Assembly (NCBI RefSeq): GCF_003318255.1 | Contig: NZ_QOCF01000033.1 | Span: forward strand, 1-54,068 | Direction: 5' to 3' | Origin: Ruegeria sp. A3M17 | GTDB taxonomy: Bacteria; Pseudomonadota; Alphaproteobacteria; Rhodobacterales; Rhodobacteraceae | Length of the DNA stretch: 54,068 nt | Part shown: piece by piece, positions 26,244-35,063 of the stretch | How positions within the stretch are numbered: the first letter of the stretch is position 1 | How the letters are laid out: every line of letters starts with the position of its first letter | Notes under the pieces: generated by a model | Databases searched by the model: none | What the model was told of the DNA's origin: nothing | What the model saw: only the letters and a program-made list of their open reading frames with translations | Position numbers and translations under genes: made by a program

Positions 26244-27523
26244 CCGGGCTGAACCGACATTCTGCCCATGAACTTGCCACATTAATCCGGGCAGGTGAGG
26301 TGAAGCCTTCCGAGGTGATGGCGGCCCATCTGGACCGGATCACGAACCGTGAACCCGTCATCGGGGCTTTTCAAACCCTCGATGCGGACCGCGCCATGGA
26401 GCGTGCAAAGGCCGCCGATTCTCTCCCCGTTGGTGGGCCGCTCCATGGCGTGCCGTTTGTGATCAAGGATATCATCGACACCGATGACATGCCGACAGGA
26501 TGGGGTAGCGACCTGTATGCCGGGCGCCGCCCCGACCGCAATGCAGCTTGCGTTCAGGCTTTTTTGGACGCGGGCGCGATCCCGATCGGTAAAACCATCT
26601 CCACCGAATTCGCCTACTTCAAACCCGGTAAAACCGCCAATCCGGCGAGCCCGGCGCATACGCCGGGAGGCTCGTCATCCGGCTCTGCCGCAGCAGTGGC
26701 CGATTTCATGGCTCCGCTCGCATTTGGATCGCAAACCGCAGCCTCGCTGATCCGACCAGCAGCGTATTGCGGGGTCTGCGGATTCAAGCCAACCACCGGG
26801 CGGTATGTTCTGACGGGTGTCATGGGCTTGTCCCAAAGCCTGGATACACTCGGCCTTCTGGCTCGTGATCCCCGCGACTTTGTGCTGACCGGTGCGGTAA
26901 TGTGCCGAACTGACCCGGCACCGCCAGTTGAGTTCGACGAGGCTTTGCCTCGGATCAGCCTAATGCGCGGCCCGCACTGGCGGAACGGTTCGGCCGAGAT
27001 GCGGGACACCTGTACGCGTGCGTTGGCTGCCCTTGCCGCAACGGGGGCAGAGACCGGGGAAATTGCCTTTCCACCCGTTTTTGCCGAACTCACGCAGGCT
27101 CAGATCACCGTCATGGGCTATGAGGTCGCGCGGCAGCGCGCTGCAGAATACGCTGTCGGCATGCCTGCCATCAGCCCGCAATTTCATGACCTTGTCACAG
27201 CGGGGCTGGCCGTCACCGACGCAGAATACCAAGCTGCTCTGGACCTACGCGACCGGGCGGGCGCGATGCTGGATCAGATGTTCCGGGATGTGGACGCTCT
27301 GTTGGTCCCGTCGGCCCCCGGACCAGCCCCTGCCGGTTTGGACGCTACCGGAGATCCGCTTTTTTCCCGGATGTGGAACCTGTTGCAGGTGCCTTCGGTC
27401 GCTTTGCCATTCGGGACCGACCAGAATGGCCTGCCGCTTGGCATTCAATTGATCGGACGAAAGGGTGATGACGCCCGCCTGTTGGACATCGCGGTCTGGG
27501 CCCATGAACACTTGTCGCAATGA
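26240..27523 (+). CDS. Amidase-signature family hydrolase
   Basis: 427 residues. The Ser-cisSer-Lys triad is visible: Lys76 in GVPFVIKDI, the Ser run in PGGSSSGSAAA (about 145-147) and Ser169 in GSQTAASLIRPA. The nucleophile loop reads SQTAAS instead of the common TDTGGS, which is an accepted variant. The enzyme should hydrolyse an amide such as a carboxamide or N-formyl group. It is the last gene of the operon, coupled to DUF1116 through ATGA. It converges with the AEC transporter gene only 4 bp away, with no obvious terminator between them. Confidence 0.88.
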   Translation: MTGLNRHSAHELATLIRAGEVKPSEVMAAHLDRITNREPVIGAFQTLDADRAMERAKAADSLPVGGPLHGVPFVIKDIIDTDDMPTGWGSDLYAGRRPDRNAACVQAFLDAGAIPIGKTISTEFAYFKPGKTANPASPAHTPGGSSSGSAAAVADFMAPLAFGSQTAASLIRPAAYCGVCGFKPTTGRYVLTGVMGLSQSLDTLGLLARDPRDFVLTGAVMCRTDPAPPVEFDEALPRISLMRGPHWRNGSAEMRDTCTRALAALAATGAETGEIAFPPVFAELTQAQITVMGYEVARQRAAEYAVGMPAISPQFHDLVTAGLAVTDAEYQAALDLRDRAGAMLDQMFRDVDALLVPSAPGPAPAGLDATGDPLFSRMWNLLQVPSVALPFGTDQNGLPLGIQLIGRKGDDARLLDIAVWAHEHLSQ

Positions 27524-27527
27524 CCGC

Positions 27528-28460
27528 TTAAGGAATTAGGGGCAGCAGCAAAGCAAGTGATACGGGAATGCTGACGGCTGCTATCAACGTCTGCAACGTG
27601 ACAATGGCCGCCATCAGCGGCGCGTCTCCACCCAAGTGCTTGGCCAGCGTGTACGAAGACGCACCAGTGGGCACCACCGAATAGACGACGGCGATCTGCA
27701 GAACCTCCCGCGGCAACCCCACCAGCAGTCCGATCACCAGAACTGCCAGAGGGAAGACAATCATCTTGCCCGTGAAGGCCAGAATTAAGGGCAGCGCACT
27801 TGCGGCCATGGCCCGGACTCTCAGATTGGCACCGACAGCCAGCAATGTGATCGGCAATGCACCTGCACCCAGTACATCCGTCACATCATGCACGACCGCT
27901 ATCCTGTCACCGATCAACTGGTTGGCACAAACCGCCAGAAAGATCGAAATCACGTACGGATTGCGCGCGAGTTCCCGCAGGATTGCAACGGCCAGGCTGT
28001 TGGTCCGGTCGCCTTTGAGCGCACCAACCATCAGAACCACCATGACGATATTGGTGGTGGGCACGAGAATTGCGGTCGCGAGGATCGCAATATCCAGCCC
28101 CGCCGGCCCATACAAGTTGGCAGCCAACGCAAGCCCGATGAATGAGTTATGTCGCGCGCTGCCTTGCAGGATCGAGGTGGCCTGCGGCGGTGCAAAACCC
28201 AACAAACGGGCGCTAAGAAGCGCAAACAGAAGCGCCACAGCGAACCCGCCCAGAATAGCAACCGAGTAAAGACCCAGAGCCGACTTGTCCAATGGCGACA
28301 GGGAAATTTTGCTGAACAGAAGGCATGGCATCAGAACCCAATAGACAAGCTTGTCATTCAGGTTCCAGAAATCCGTACTGGGAATGCCGCCTTTGCGCAG
28401 GGCCAAACCCAGCGCAATGATCAAAAAGATCGGCAATATCGAGGTGAGTGTCGAAAGCAT
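27528..28460 (-). CDS. AEC-family transporter (auxin efflux carrier type)
   Basis: 310 residues with about ten hydrophobic segments in the two-times-five arrangement of AEC/Mem_trans proteins. Typical are the N-terminal LTSILPIFLIIALGLALRKG, the PCLLFSKIS loop and the C-terminal VVPTGASSYTLAKHLGGDAPLMAAIVTLQT. Bacterial members move organic acids such as malonate or malate; the cargo here is unknown. It is the most downstream gene of the leftward soxBDAG group, 91 bp after the RidA-like gene, and may be cotranscribed. Confidence 0.82.
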   Translation of the reverse strand: MLSTLTSILPIFLIIALGLALRKGGIPSTDFWNLNDKLVYWVLMPCLLFSKISLSPLDKSALGLYSVAILGGFAVALLFALLSARLLGFAPPQATSILQGSARHNSFIGLALAANLYGPAGLDIAILATAILVPTTNIVMVVLMVGALKGDRTNSLAVAILRELARNPYVISIFLAVCANQLIGDRIAVVHDVTDVLGAGALPITLLAVGANLRVRAMAASALPLILAFTGKMIVFPLAVLVIGLLVGLPREVLQIAVVYSVVPTGASSYTLAKHLGGDAPLMAAIVTLQTLIAAVSIPVSLALLLPLIP

Positions 28461-28551
28461 TACAATTCGCAGACTAAACCGGACCGGCTCGACCGGACAC
28501 TGTCATGACAAGCGTTTCTACGCAATGCGATGTCGGATAGACCCGAGACCC

Positions 28552-28965
28552 TCAGCCCGGGGTATCAGCATCATCGTCGATGACAGCCATCGCGTCGATC
28601 TCGACCAAAAGCGACGGATCGGCCAGCCCCTGCACAACCACACCTGTCGAACAGTGATGAACACCTTCGAACCAGCGGTTGATCGCCTCGTAAACGGCCG
28701 GACGGTACAAAATATCGGTGACGTAGACTGTCAACTTGCAGACATCGGTCAAGCTTCCCCCGGCCTCTTCCATCCAGCGCTGGATATTGCGGCAGGCCTG
28801 ATCTGCCTGCGCGCCCGGGTCGCCTTCGCCAACCAGTGTGCCATCCATCAGCGTGCCGACCTGTCCCTGCATGAAAACAAAGTCACCCCGGGCGCGGATC
28901 GCCTTGGAATAGGTTGCCTTAGCATGATAGCGCGTCTGGTACTTGTGGATGTGCGTTCGAGCCAT
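28552..28965 (-). CDS. RidA/YjgF-family protein lacking the catalytic arginine
   Basis: 137 residues, Rid fold, with ARGDFVFMQGQVG near the N-terminus, WMEEAGGSLTDVCKLTVYVTDI in the middle and LLVEIDAMAV at the end. Archetypal RidA has an Arg two residues after a Pro in the PAR motif before the last strand; here the equivalent stretch reads HCSTGVVVQGL with no Arg. It is therefore probably not an enamine/imine deaminase of the RidA subgroup but one of the other Rid subfamilies often linked to oxidative catabolism. It follows the SoxG-like gene by 13 bp and likely handles or binds an imine from N-methyl amino-acid oxidation. Confidence 0.82.
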   Translation of the reverse strand: MARTHIHKYQTRYHAKATYSKAIRARGDFVFMQGQVGTLMDGTLVGEGDPGAQADQACRNIQRWMEEAGGSLTDVCKLTVYVTDILYRPAVYEAINRWFEGVHHCSTGVVVQGLADPSLLVEIDAMAVIDDDADTPG

Positions 28966-28978
28966 GCCGATCTTCCCC

Positions 28979-29476
28979 TCAAGCCGTTGCGCGGATCAGA
29001 TAGTCTTCGACCATATCCGCAAAACTCTGTTCGACTGCGAACTCAATACCATCCTGACACCGCATCACCAAAGCCTTGAGACCAAATACTTCGGTATAGG
29101 AAACCGCGTCCGTCCGGAACACGCTGTCATGCAGGTCCATCGGGCAAGCAATTGACATCACCTGACCTGCATCTGGGCCGACTATGCAAAAGAAGGTCAT
29201 CGTGTCCGAGACCCGAACAATACTGATATCTGCCGGACAGTCCGTGGGCTTCAGCCGGGCTTCAATCGCGTCTTCCTGTGCCAGTGGGGCGCGGGTGATC
29301 CAGTGGTCACGACCGATGTGAAATAGTTCGATGCCGTCCTCTTCTGTTCGGCTGTTGGGGCGGATCGGCAAACTCGGCAAAGCGTCCCCGGCCCATTGCG
29401 ATACCGCGTCAAGCGCGCCTTTGAGGTCGAACAGAGCCTTCTGGCCGCACCGTTCAATTGTGACGTCATAGCTCAT
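28979..29476 (-). CDS. soxG: Sarcosine oxidase gamma subunit-like protein (SoxG)
   Basis: 165 residues, at the short end for SoxG. It lies one base downstream of the alpha gene. GPDAGQVMSIACPMDLHD and the closing FGLKALVMRCQDGIEFAVEQSF resemble SoxG, which is related to the aminomethyltransferase fold and contacts the alpha subunit. No catalytic residues are expected. The identification leans partly on gene order (beta-delta-alpha-gamma). Confidence 0.78.
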   Translation of the reverse strand: MSYDVTIERCGQKALFDLKGALDAVSQWAGDALPSLPIRPNSRTEEDGIELFHIGRDHWITRAPLAQEDAIEARLKPTDCPADISIVRVSDTMTFFCIVGPDAGQVMSIACPMDLHDSVFRTDAVSYTEVFGLKALVMRCQDGIEFAVEQSFADMVEDYLIRATA

Positions 29477-29477
29477 C

Positions 29478-32348
29478 TCAGGACCTCAGCAATTTACCTT
29501 CGGGGTCGTGAAAGACCGGTTTCGTGACCGTGACTGGGATCACGTCATCCTTCAGCCGGACGTGGGCGGTTTCGCCCTGCCGCGCGTGGCCATCTTCCAG
29601 CAACGCCAGCCCAACCCAACGGTTGTTTACAACGCTCCATACGCAGGCAGTGACCAACCCGTCGGTGGCTTCTTTCCGACCTCCGGGCGTCAGTGGTGCA
29701 CCTTCGGGGATTTGCTGGTTGGGATCATCCGCCAGAATTCCGACCAGCTCGCGCCGCGTACCGCCGCCTGATCTGCGCAGCTGGACTGAGCGTTTGCCCA
29801 GATAGTCAGGCTTCTTCTTCGACATCACCCATCCCATTCCCAGATCATAGGCATCCACCGTGCCGTCGACCTCATGCCCCAACGACAGGAACCCTTTTTC
29901 GACCCGCAGCACATGGCTGGATTCCGAACCCACAGGCAGGATACCAAAGGGCGCACCAACCTCCATCACCTTGTCCCACAGGGCCGCCATGTGGCGCGGG
30001 GCTACGTTGACCTCATAGGACAATTCACCGGTAAAACTCACCCGCACCACCCGCGCAGGGAAACCAGCGACGGTCCCTTCGCGGAAGGACATGAAAGGGA
30101 ACGCCTCGGGCGAGAGGTCGATATCCGAGTCTACCGCCTGCAAAACTTCACGCGCCTTGGGACCACAGATAGTGGCGTTATTCCACTGGCTGGTGACAGT
30201 GGTGATCAGCACCTGCCAGTCGGGGAATTCGGTTTGCAGCAGCTTTTCCATATGCTGGTTCACCGCATCCGCGTGACCGGTCGAGGTTGAAATCATCCAG
30301 CGGTGCTCATCCAGTCGGAAGGCAACGCCATCGTCCAGGATCAAGCCATCTTCAGACAACATCAACCCATAGCGCCCGTCACCCGGTTTCAGCGTGGACA
30401 TAATGTTGGAGTAGATGAAATCCAGGAATTTCGGAACGTCCCTTCCCTTCAGTTCAAACGTGCCAAGAGGTGAGCCGTCATAGACGCCGACGCCTTCACG
30501 GACAGCGCGGCATTCGCGGTTTACCGCCTCTTGCAGGCCTTCACCCGGTTTTGGGAAATAGCCCGGACGCCGCCAGCGCGCGCCGGCTTCATACATCACA
30601 GCGCCGTGGTCTTTATTCCATTGGGTTACAGGGGTATGGCGATAGGGGAATAGCCGCCAGCCTTCCCGTAACCCGCCAATCGCACCGAACGAAACAGGCG
30701 TGTAGGGGGATCTAAAAGTGGTTGTTCCAACCTCTTGCAGCGGCACGCCCTTTTGCATCGCAACAGTGCCGATGATGTTGATATTGCCGGTCTTGCCCTG
30801 ATCGATCCCCATGCCGCCGGTCGTGTAGCGCTTGACGTGTTCCACATTGTCATAGCCTTCGCGCAGGGCCAGATGCACATCGCTGACCGAGACATCGTTC
30901 TGCACATCCAGAAACGCCTTCCCGCGCTGTCCCGGCACGTTGACCCGCCAGAGAGGTTCGATCGCGTACGCCAGGTCTTCGCCGCCACCAACAATCCTAT
31001 CCAGCGTCAGATCACCCGCCGCTGCGCCCACAGCGCGACAATTCTGAACCGCCTCGTCAGGAACGAAGGCTGCCAGATCCTCATCAAATCGCAACGTGCT
31101 GCGGGATTGCGACCAAAGATGAACGGTCGGGTTCCAACCGCCGGAACAACCCAGCACATCACAGTCGATCCAGCGACCCGCCCCTCCGGTCACGGGAACG
31201 GCTTTGACTGCGCGCACGCCTTTGCGCCCGCGTACGTCACCAGCAACGGTTGCGGCGTGAACCGGAATATCCGGCACCAGCTTCACGGCTTCAGGCGGAA
31301 CGGTTTTGCGACAATCGAGGATGGCCTCAACCTGCATACCGGCTGCTGCCAGATCGGCCGCCACGGCATAAACACTGTTGTTGTTGGTAAACAGCACCAT
31401 ACGCTGCCCGGGCGTAACACCCCAGCGGTTGACATAGGCCTGCACCGACGAGGCCAGCATGACACCGGGTCGATCATTGTCACCAAAGACCATGGCTCGT
31501 TCGGTGGCCCCGGTTGCAATCACAACTTCCCCGACCCGTACGCGCCAGCTGCGTTCAAGAACTCCGTCCAGTTCGGGTTCGCGTTCGTTCACGATCATCA
31601 GATTGTGCTCGCGATAGGCCCAGACGGTTGCATTCTGCAGATGGGTGACATTCTCCATCCCACGCAGCTCAGCCACCGCATCCTCGACCCAGTCCAAGGC
31701 TGAACGTCCACCGATAGACAGGTTGCGGTTCAACAAACTACCACCCGCCTCGGCGCCCTCATCGGCCAGAAACACGCGTTTTCCGGCGCGACCAGCCTCA
31801 AGCGCCGCTTGCAGCCCGGCTGGGCCCGCCCCCGCGATCAGCACATCGGCATGGGCGTTTCGGGCCTCGAAATGGCCCGAAGCCGGGGGGCTTTCGGGTG
31901 CTGCCGCCAACCCTGCAGCCCGGCGGATCGAAGGTTCGAACAGATGCCAGTTAGGCCATTTGAACGTCTTGTAATAAAACCCTGCGGGGATAAACCGCGA
32001 GAGTAACTGATTGATCCCGCCCAGATCGAACTCGGGCGACGGCCAGCAATTGACCGAGCGTGCGCTGAGCCCGTCCCGAAGCGGTACAGTGGTCGCGGGA
32101 CGGTTGCCCGAGGCATCCTCGCCGTCCAGTTCCACTAGCGTCGCAGGTTCTTCGACCCCGTGGCCCATAATACTGCGCGGGCGGTGATACTTAAAACTGC
32201 GGGCGGTGAGACGAATACCGTTGGCCAGCAGGGCCGAGGCCAACGTATCGCCCTCAAACCCTTCATATAGCTTGCCATTGAAGGTGAAATGCAAAGGGCG
32301 GTTTCGGTCGATGCGCCCGCCCGAGGCGCGGCGGTTACGTTGTACCAT
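29478..32348 (-). CDS. soxA: Sarcosine oxidase alpha subunit-like protein (SoxA)
   Basis: 956 residues. Domain order: an N-terminal ferredoxin-like segment (about 15-100, FEGDTLASALLANGI), an FAD/NAD-binding region with GAGPAG at 173-178 and VVIATGATERAM, an insert with a short 2Fe-2S-like part, and a C-terminal GcvT-type aminomethyltransferase domain (from about 590) with GELSYEVNVAP. In the family it binds NAD and tetrahydrofolate, so the oxidised methyl is released as 5,10-methylene-THF. ATG at 32348 has GGAGG inside the delta gene (14-bp overlap). The true substrate could be sarcosine or another N-methyl amino acid. Confidence 0.9.
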   Translation of the reverse strand: MVQRNRRASGGRIDRNRPLHFTFNGKLYEGFEGDTLASALLANGIRLTARSFKYHRPRSIMGHGVEEPATLVELDGEDASGNRPATTVPLRDGLSARSVNCWPSPEFDLGGINQLLSRFIPAGFYYKTFKWPNWHLFEPSIRRAAGLAAAPESPPASGHFEARNAHADVLIAGAGPAGLQAALEAGRAGKRVFLADEGAEAGGSLLNRNLSIGGRSALDWVEDAVAELRGMENVTHLQNATVWAYREHNLMIVNEREPELDGVLERSWRVRVGEVVIATGATERAMVFGDNDRPGVMLASSVQAYVNRWGVTPGQRMVLFTNNNSVYAVAADLAAAGMQVEAILDCRKTVPPEAVKLVPDIPVHAATVAGDVRGRKGVRAVKAVPVTGGAGRWIDCDVLGCSGGWNPTVHLWSQSRSTLRFDEDLAAFVPDEAVQNCRAVGAAAGDLTLDRIVGGGEDLAYAIEPLWRVNVPGQRGKAFLDVQNDVSVSDVHLALREGYDNVEHVKRYTTGGMGIDQGKTGNINIIGTVAMQKGVPLQEVGTTTFRSPYTPVSFGAIGGLREGWRLFPYRHTPVTQWNKDHGAVMYEAGARWRRPGYFPKPGEGLQEAVNRECRAVREGVGVYDGSPLGTFELKGRDVPKFLDFIYSNIMSTLKPGDGRYGLMLSEDGLILDDGVAFRLDEHRWMISTSTGHADAVNQHMEKLLQTEFPDWQVLITTVTSQWNNATICGPKAREVLQAVDSDIDLSPEAFPFMSFREGTVAGFPARVVRVSFTGELSYEVNVAPRHMAALWDKVMEVGAPFGILPVGSESSHVLRVEKGFLSLGHEVDGTVDAYDLGMGWVMSKKKPDYLGKRSVQLRRSGGGTRRELVGILADDPNQQIPEGAPLTPGGRKEATDGLVTACVWSVVNNRWVGLALLEDGHARQGETAHVRLKDDVIPVTVTKPVFHDPEGKLLRS

Positions 32349-32592
32349 CGGGTGCCTCCACAATGTCATGGGTCCGTGTATCACGCCAGATCGAGAACCA
32401 TTCACCGCATCCCCTTGCGTGCCACCATTTCTCCTGAACCGGACCCAATGGATTCGGCGTCACCGTCAGATACTCGACCCATTCCTCATCGCTGACGGCA
32501 TTGGGATCGGGGCGGACCGCCCCTACCGGGCCACCATGGATAAATTCGCTTTCATTGCGCTTGCCACAGAACGGGCAGGTTATATTCATCAT
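32335..32592 (-). CDS. soxD: Sarcosine oxidase delta subunit-like protein (SoxD)
   Basis: 85 residues, normal for this zinc-binding subunit. Ligand candidates are in TCPFCGKRNESEF and the WWHARGCGEWF segment; the pattern CPxCG plus His/Cys further on is typical. A second Met (32589) is an alternative start. Located between beta and alpha genes as in classical soxBDAG operons. Its last 14 bp overlap the alpha start. Confidence 0.85.
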   Translation of the reverse strand: MMNITCPFCGKRNESEFIHGGPVGAVRPDPNAVSDEEWVEYLTVTPNPLGPVQEKWWHARGCGEWFSIWRDTRTHDIVEAPDGTT

Positions 32593-32606
32593 GTTCCTGT
32601 CCTTTC

Positions 32607-33857
32607 CTATCGCGCAGTGGTCGTTCCGGCTTCCATTACGAAGTCCAGATGCCGGAACCTGCCCAGTGTGAAGGGTGCCATCAGCGGGTGCGGTTCACCT
32701 TTGGCCACCAGATGCGCCAGCGTCAGCCCGCCCGCAGGGATAGCCTTATACCCGCCCCACCATCCGGCGGTGACAAACAGGCCCGGCATCTCTGTCTGAT
32801 CCATGATGGGTGAGGCATCATGGGCAATATCCAGATGCCCGCCCCACTGCCGCATCAGTTTGAGCTTCTTAAAACTGGGGAAAAGCGACAGCATGGCAGT
32901 CACGGTATCCTCGAATACATGTTGCTTTATGTCTCGACGGAAGCTCTGACCCATATCGGGCGCGCCGCCGATGACCATCTCACCTTTGTCGGACTGGCTG
33001 AAATAGAACCCGCTGTCCGGACAGTTCACGATCACATCGACCAGAGGCTTGACCGGTTCAGACACAAAAGCCGTTAGGTTCATCGTCCGCAGAGGCAGTT
33101 TGAGGCCCGCAGTTTCGGTCAGCGTCGTTGTATGCCCCGAGACTGCTACGACCACTTTCTTTGCCCGAACGGTGCCCCGGTTGGTTTCGACCCCTTCGAT
33201 GGACCCATCCGCCCCGCGCAGCAAGGATTGCACCGCTGTTTGCTGATGAATCTCAACCCCCCGCGCGTCAGCCGCGCGGGCATAGCCCCAGGCCACCGCA
33301 TCATGCCGGTTCACACCCGCATCTGTATGCACCATGCCGCAGATCACAGGCAGCCGTGCATCTGGGCCACCGCCAGTCAACGCAGGAATGCGGCGGCGCA
33401 ATTCCTCGGTTGTGATCTGTTCGTAGGTCGAGCCGTAGATGTCCATCACCAACTGCCGCCGCCGCAGCTCGCGCAGCTTGGGCCAGGTCTGAACCACATC
33501 CACCATGGTTCGTTTGGAATGCATCATGTTGAAATTCAACTCGTCCGTGAGCCCTTCGTACATGGCGACGGATTTGACATAAAATGGGATCGACTCATCC
33601 CTCATGTAGTTCGACCGAATGGTCACCGTATTTCGCGCGATGTTCCCGCCGCCCAGCCAGCCGCGTTCCAGCACGGCGACATTGGTGATGCCAAATTCCT
33701 TGGCCAGATAATAGGCAGTTGCCAGCCCGTGACCCCCTGCCCCGATCACCACGACATCATAGCGATCTTTCAACGGTGGGCTGCGCCAGACCTGCGGCCA
33801 GTTTCGGTGCCCGGTTAGCGCATTACGGGCGAGCGAGAAAACAGAATAATTTTGCAT
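32607..33857 (-). CDS. soxB: Sarcosine oxidase beta subunit-like protein (SoxB)
   Basis: 416 residues. An FAD-binding DAO fold begins with YDVVVIGAGGHGLATAYYLA (33-52); the characteristic WLGGGNIARNT loop follows. His185 in NRHDAVAWGYARAAD is a candidate for the covalent FMN attachment seen in heterotetrameric sarcosine oxidases. The C-terminal GWWGGYKAIPAGG resembles the substrate-site segment of the family. ATG at 33857 (MQNYSVFSLARNALTGH) starts the typical N-terminus; no strong Shine-Dalgarno is visible. It heads the leftward operon, with a motif-rich A/T region upstream. Confidence 0.9.
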   Translation of the reverse strand: MQNYSVFSLARNALTGHRNWPQVWRSPPLKDRYDVVVIGAGGHGLATAYYLAKEFGITNVAVLERGWLGGGNIARNTVTIRSNYMRDESIPFYVKSVAMYEGLTDELNFNMMHSKRTMVDVVQTWPKLRELRRRQLVMDIYGSTYEQITTEELRRRIPALTGGGPDARLPVICGMVHTDAGVNRHDAVAWGYARAADARGVEIHQQTAVQSLLRGADGSIEGVETNRGTVRAKKVVVAVSGHTTTLTETAGLKLPLRTMNLTAFVSEPVKPLVDVIVNCPDSGFYFSQSDKGEMVIGGAPDMGQSFRRDIKQHVFEDTVTAMLSLFPSFKKLKLMRQWGGHLDIAHDASPIMDQTEMPGLFVTAGWWGGYKAIPAGGLTLAHLVAKGEPHPLMAPFTLGRFRHLDFVMEAGTTTAR

Positions 33858-34165
33858 GATGGTAATAATATTTATCACTATGCACATTTAGTCAATAAAT
33901 TTATCGATATGCAAAACAACCCGACATGGGTTCTATTCCAATGCGGAAATTGCGGCTAAGATAACGGAGAAAGGTGACGCAATGAGCTTTCGCGTGGAAC
34001 AGTTCCATCGACGTCTTGCCGGCAAATGGTCGGCCCGGTCGCTTTGGCCCTGCTTCATCATAAACTGCCGCAGTTCACCCGCCTCGTAACGCCAGAAAAA
34101 CCGGGCGCAACGCGCCTGCCCTCTGCAACCGCCTCTGTAAATGAGGTGACAGAAATGGACGTTAC
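33858..34165. other. Divergent region between sox operon and PhyH gene
   Basis: About 310 bp. The left part (33858-33920) is A/T-rich and holds the operator-like elements listed separately. The right part is more G/C-rich and contains a 35-codon frame from 33982 to 34089 with a fair ribosome binding site (AAAGGTGACGCA) but no recognisable features. It may be a leader peptide or simply untranslated leader. Confidence 0.4.
33871..33915. promoter_or_regulatory. Operator-like repeats upstream of soxB, including TATGCA-N6-GTCAATAAA
   Basis: Two imperfect direct repeats, TTTATCACTATGCACA (33871-33886) and TTTATCGATATGCAAA (33900-33915), start 29 bp apart, close to three helical turns. Overlapping the first is TATGCA-N6-GTCAATAAA (33879-33899), repeated exactly at 43990-44010 before the amino-acid ABC genes. 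They lie 14-60 bp from the soxB start and are good candidates for regulator binding. Confidence 0.55.
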
Positions 34166-34954
34166 ATGACACAAACACCTGACCTGAAAACCGTTCAGAA
34201 TACCTATGCGCGCGACGGAGTCGTGCTGCTGAAACAAGTGCTGTCGCAGGATTGGCTGATCAAGCTGCGCCAGGCCGTCGATGACGAAGTTGCCAAAGGC
34301 GACCGTTACTTTGCTTACAAAAACATGCGTGAAAATCCCGGCGTGTTTCAAGACTATTGCCTGAGCTCTGATATTGGGCAGCGTGTGGCAGAGGTAGCAA
34401 ACAGCCCCTGGACCTCGCTGATCTACGACCAGATTTTTGCCAAAGAACCGGGAACAAAGACACAAACGGGCTGGCATACGGATCAACCCTATTGGCCGGT
34501 ATCAGGCCCGATCATGACCATGTGGATTGCGCTGGACCCCGTGGACCCTGACAACGGTGCGTTGGAGTTCGTAAGGGGCTCACATGCCTGGGGCGCCAAA
34601 TACCGGCCCTTCAAAACGGACCAGCTTGGGGGCTTTTTGCATTATCTGGAAGTGGACAACCCAGACTATATCGACATGCCCGATTTCGAAATGAATCGCG
34701 CCGACTACGACATCTTTCATTACCCGAAGATGAAACCCGGTGATGCGCTGGCATTTGACGGTATGATTGTACATTCAGCGATGGGCAACCGCACCTCAAC
34801 CCGGCGCAGACGCGGCTATGCGATCCGGTTCGCTGTGGACGGCGCAACCTATGAGCCCCGCGATACTGTCACCGAATGGCTGCACGACAACAGCTTACGC
34901 CCCGGTGCGCCCTTTGCCGGCGGTCGGTTTCCGGTGATCTACAGAGCGTCATAA
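34166..34954 (+). CDS. PhyH-family Fe(II)/2-oxoglutarate dioxygenase
   Basis: 262 residues. The iron facial triad is visible as WHTDQPYW (His104, Asp106) and DGMIVHSAMG (His203); Arg221 in RRRGYAIRF is the likely 2-oxoglutarate anchor. NGALEFVRGSHAWG is a common PhyH stretch. The family includes ectoine hydroxylase and various small-molecule hydroxylases or demethylases; this protein lacks features that would single out EctD. It lies divergent from soxBDAG and converges with the VanA-like gene, so it likely belongs to the same catabolic regulon. Confidence 0.87.
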   Translation: MTQTPDLKTVQNTYARDGVVLLKQVLSQDWLIKLRQAVDDEVAKGDRYFAYKNMRENPGVFQDYCLSSDIGQRVAEVANSPWTSLIYDQIFAKEPGTKTQTGWHTDQPYWPVSGPIMTMWIALDPVDPDNGALEFVRGSHAWGAKYRPFKTDQLGGFLHYLEVDNPDYIDMPDFEMNRADYDIFHYPKMKPGDALAFDGMIVHSAMGNRTSTRRRRGYAIRFAVDGATYEPRDTVTEWLHDNSLRPGAPFAGGRFPVIYRAS

Positions 34955-34967
34955 CAAGTGGCAAACT

Positions 34968-35003
34968 CCGCCCTTCTTGCCAAAAATTCGGTCGGCAGGG
35001 CGG
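34968..35003. terminator. Possible bidirectional terminator between convergent genes
   Basis: CCGCCCT (34968-34974) and AGGGCGG (34997-35003) form a 7-bp stem with a longer loop that can add a second short pairing (TTGCC/GGC). It lies in the 109-bp gap between the convergent PhyH and VanA-like genes. No strong T-run; moderate support only. Confidence 0.4.
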
Positions 35004-35063
35004 GGTCAACTTCAAATAACCCGATCAAGTGAAACTACGTGTGTAACCTTCGCAGACGGTGCC

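Noticed and set aside
34166..34954. Ectoine hydroxylase EctD
   Set aside because: It is a PhyH dioxygenase, but I see no EctABC genes and no distinctive EctD signature.
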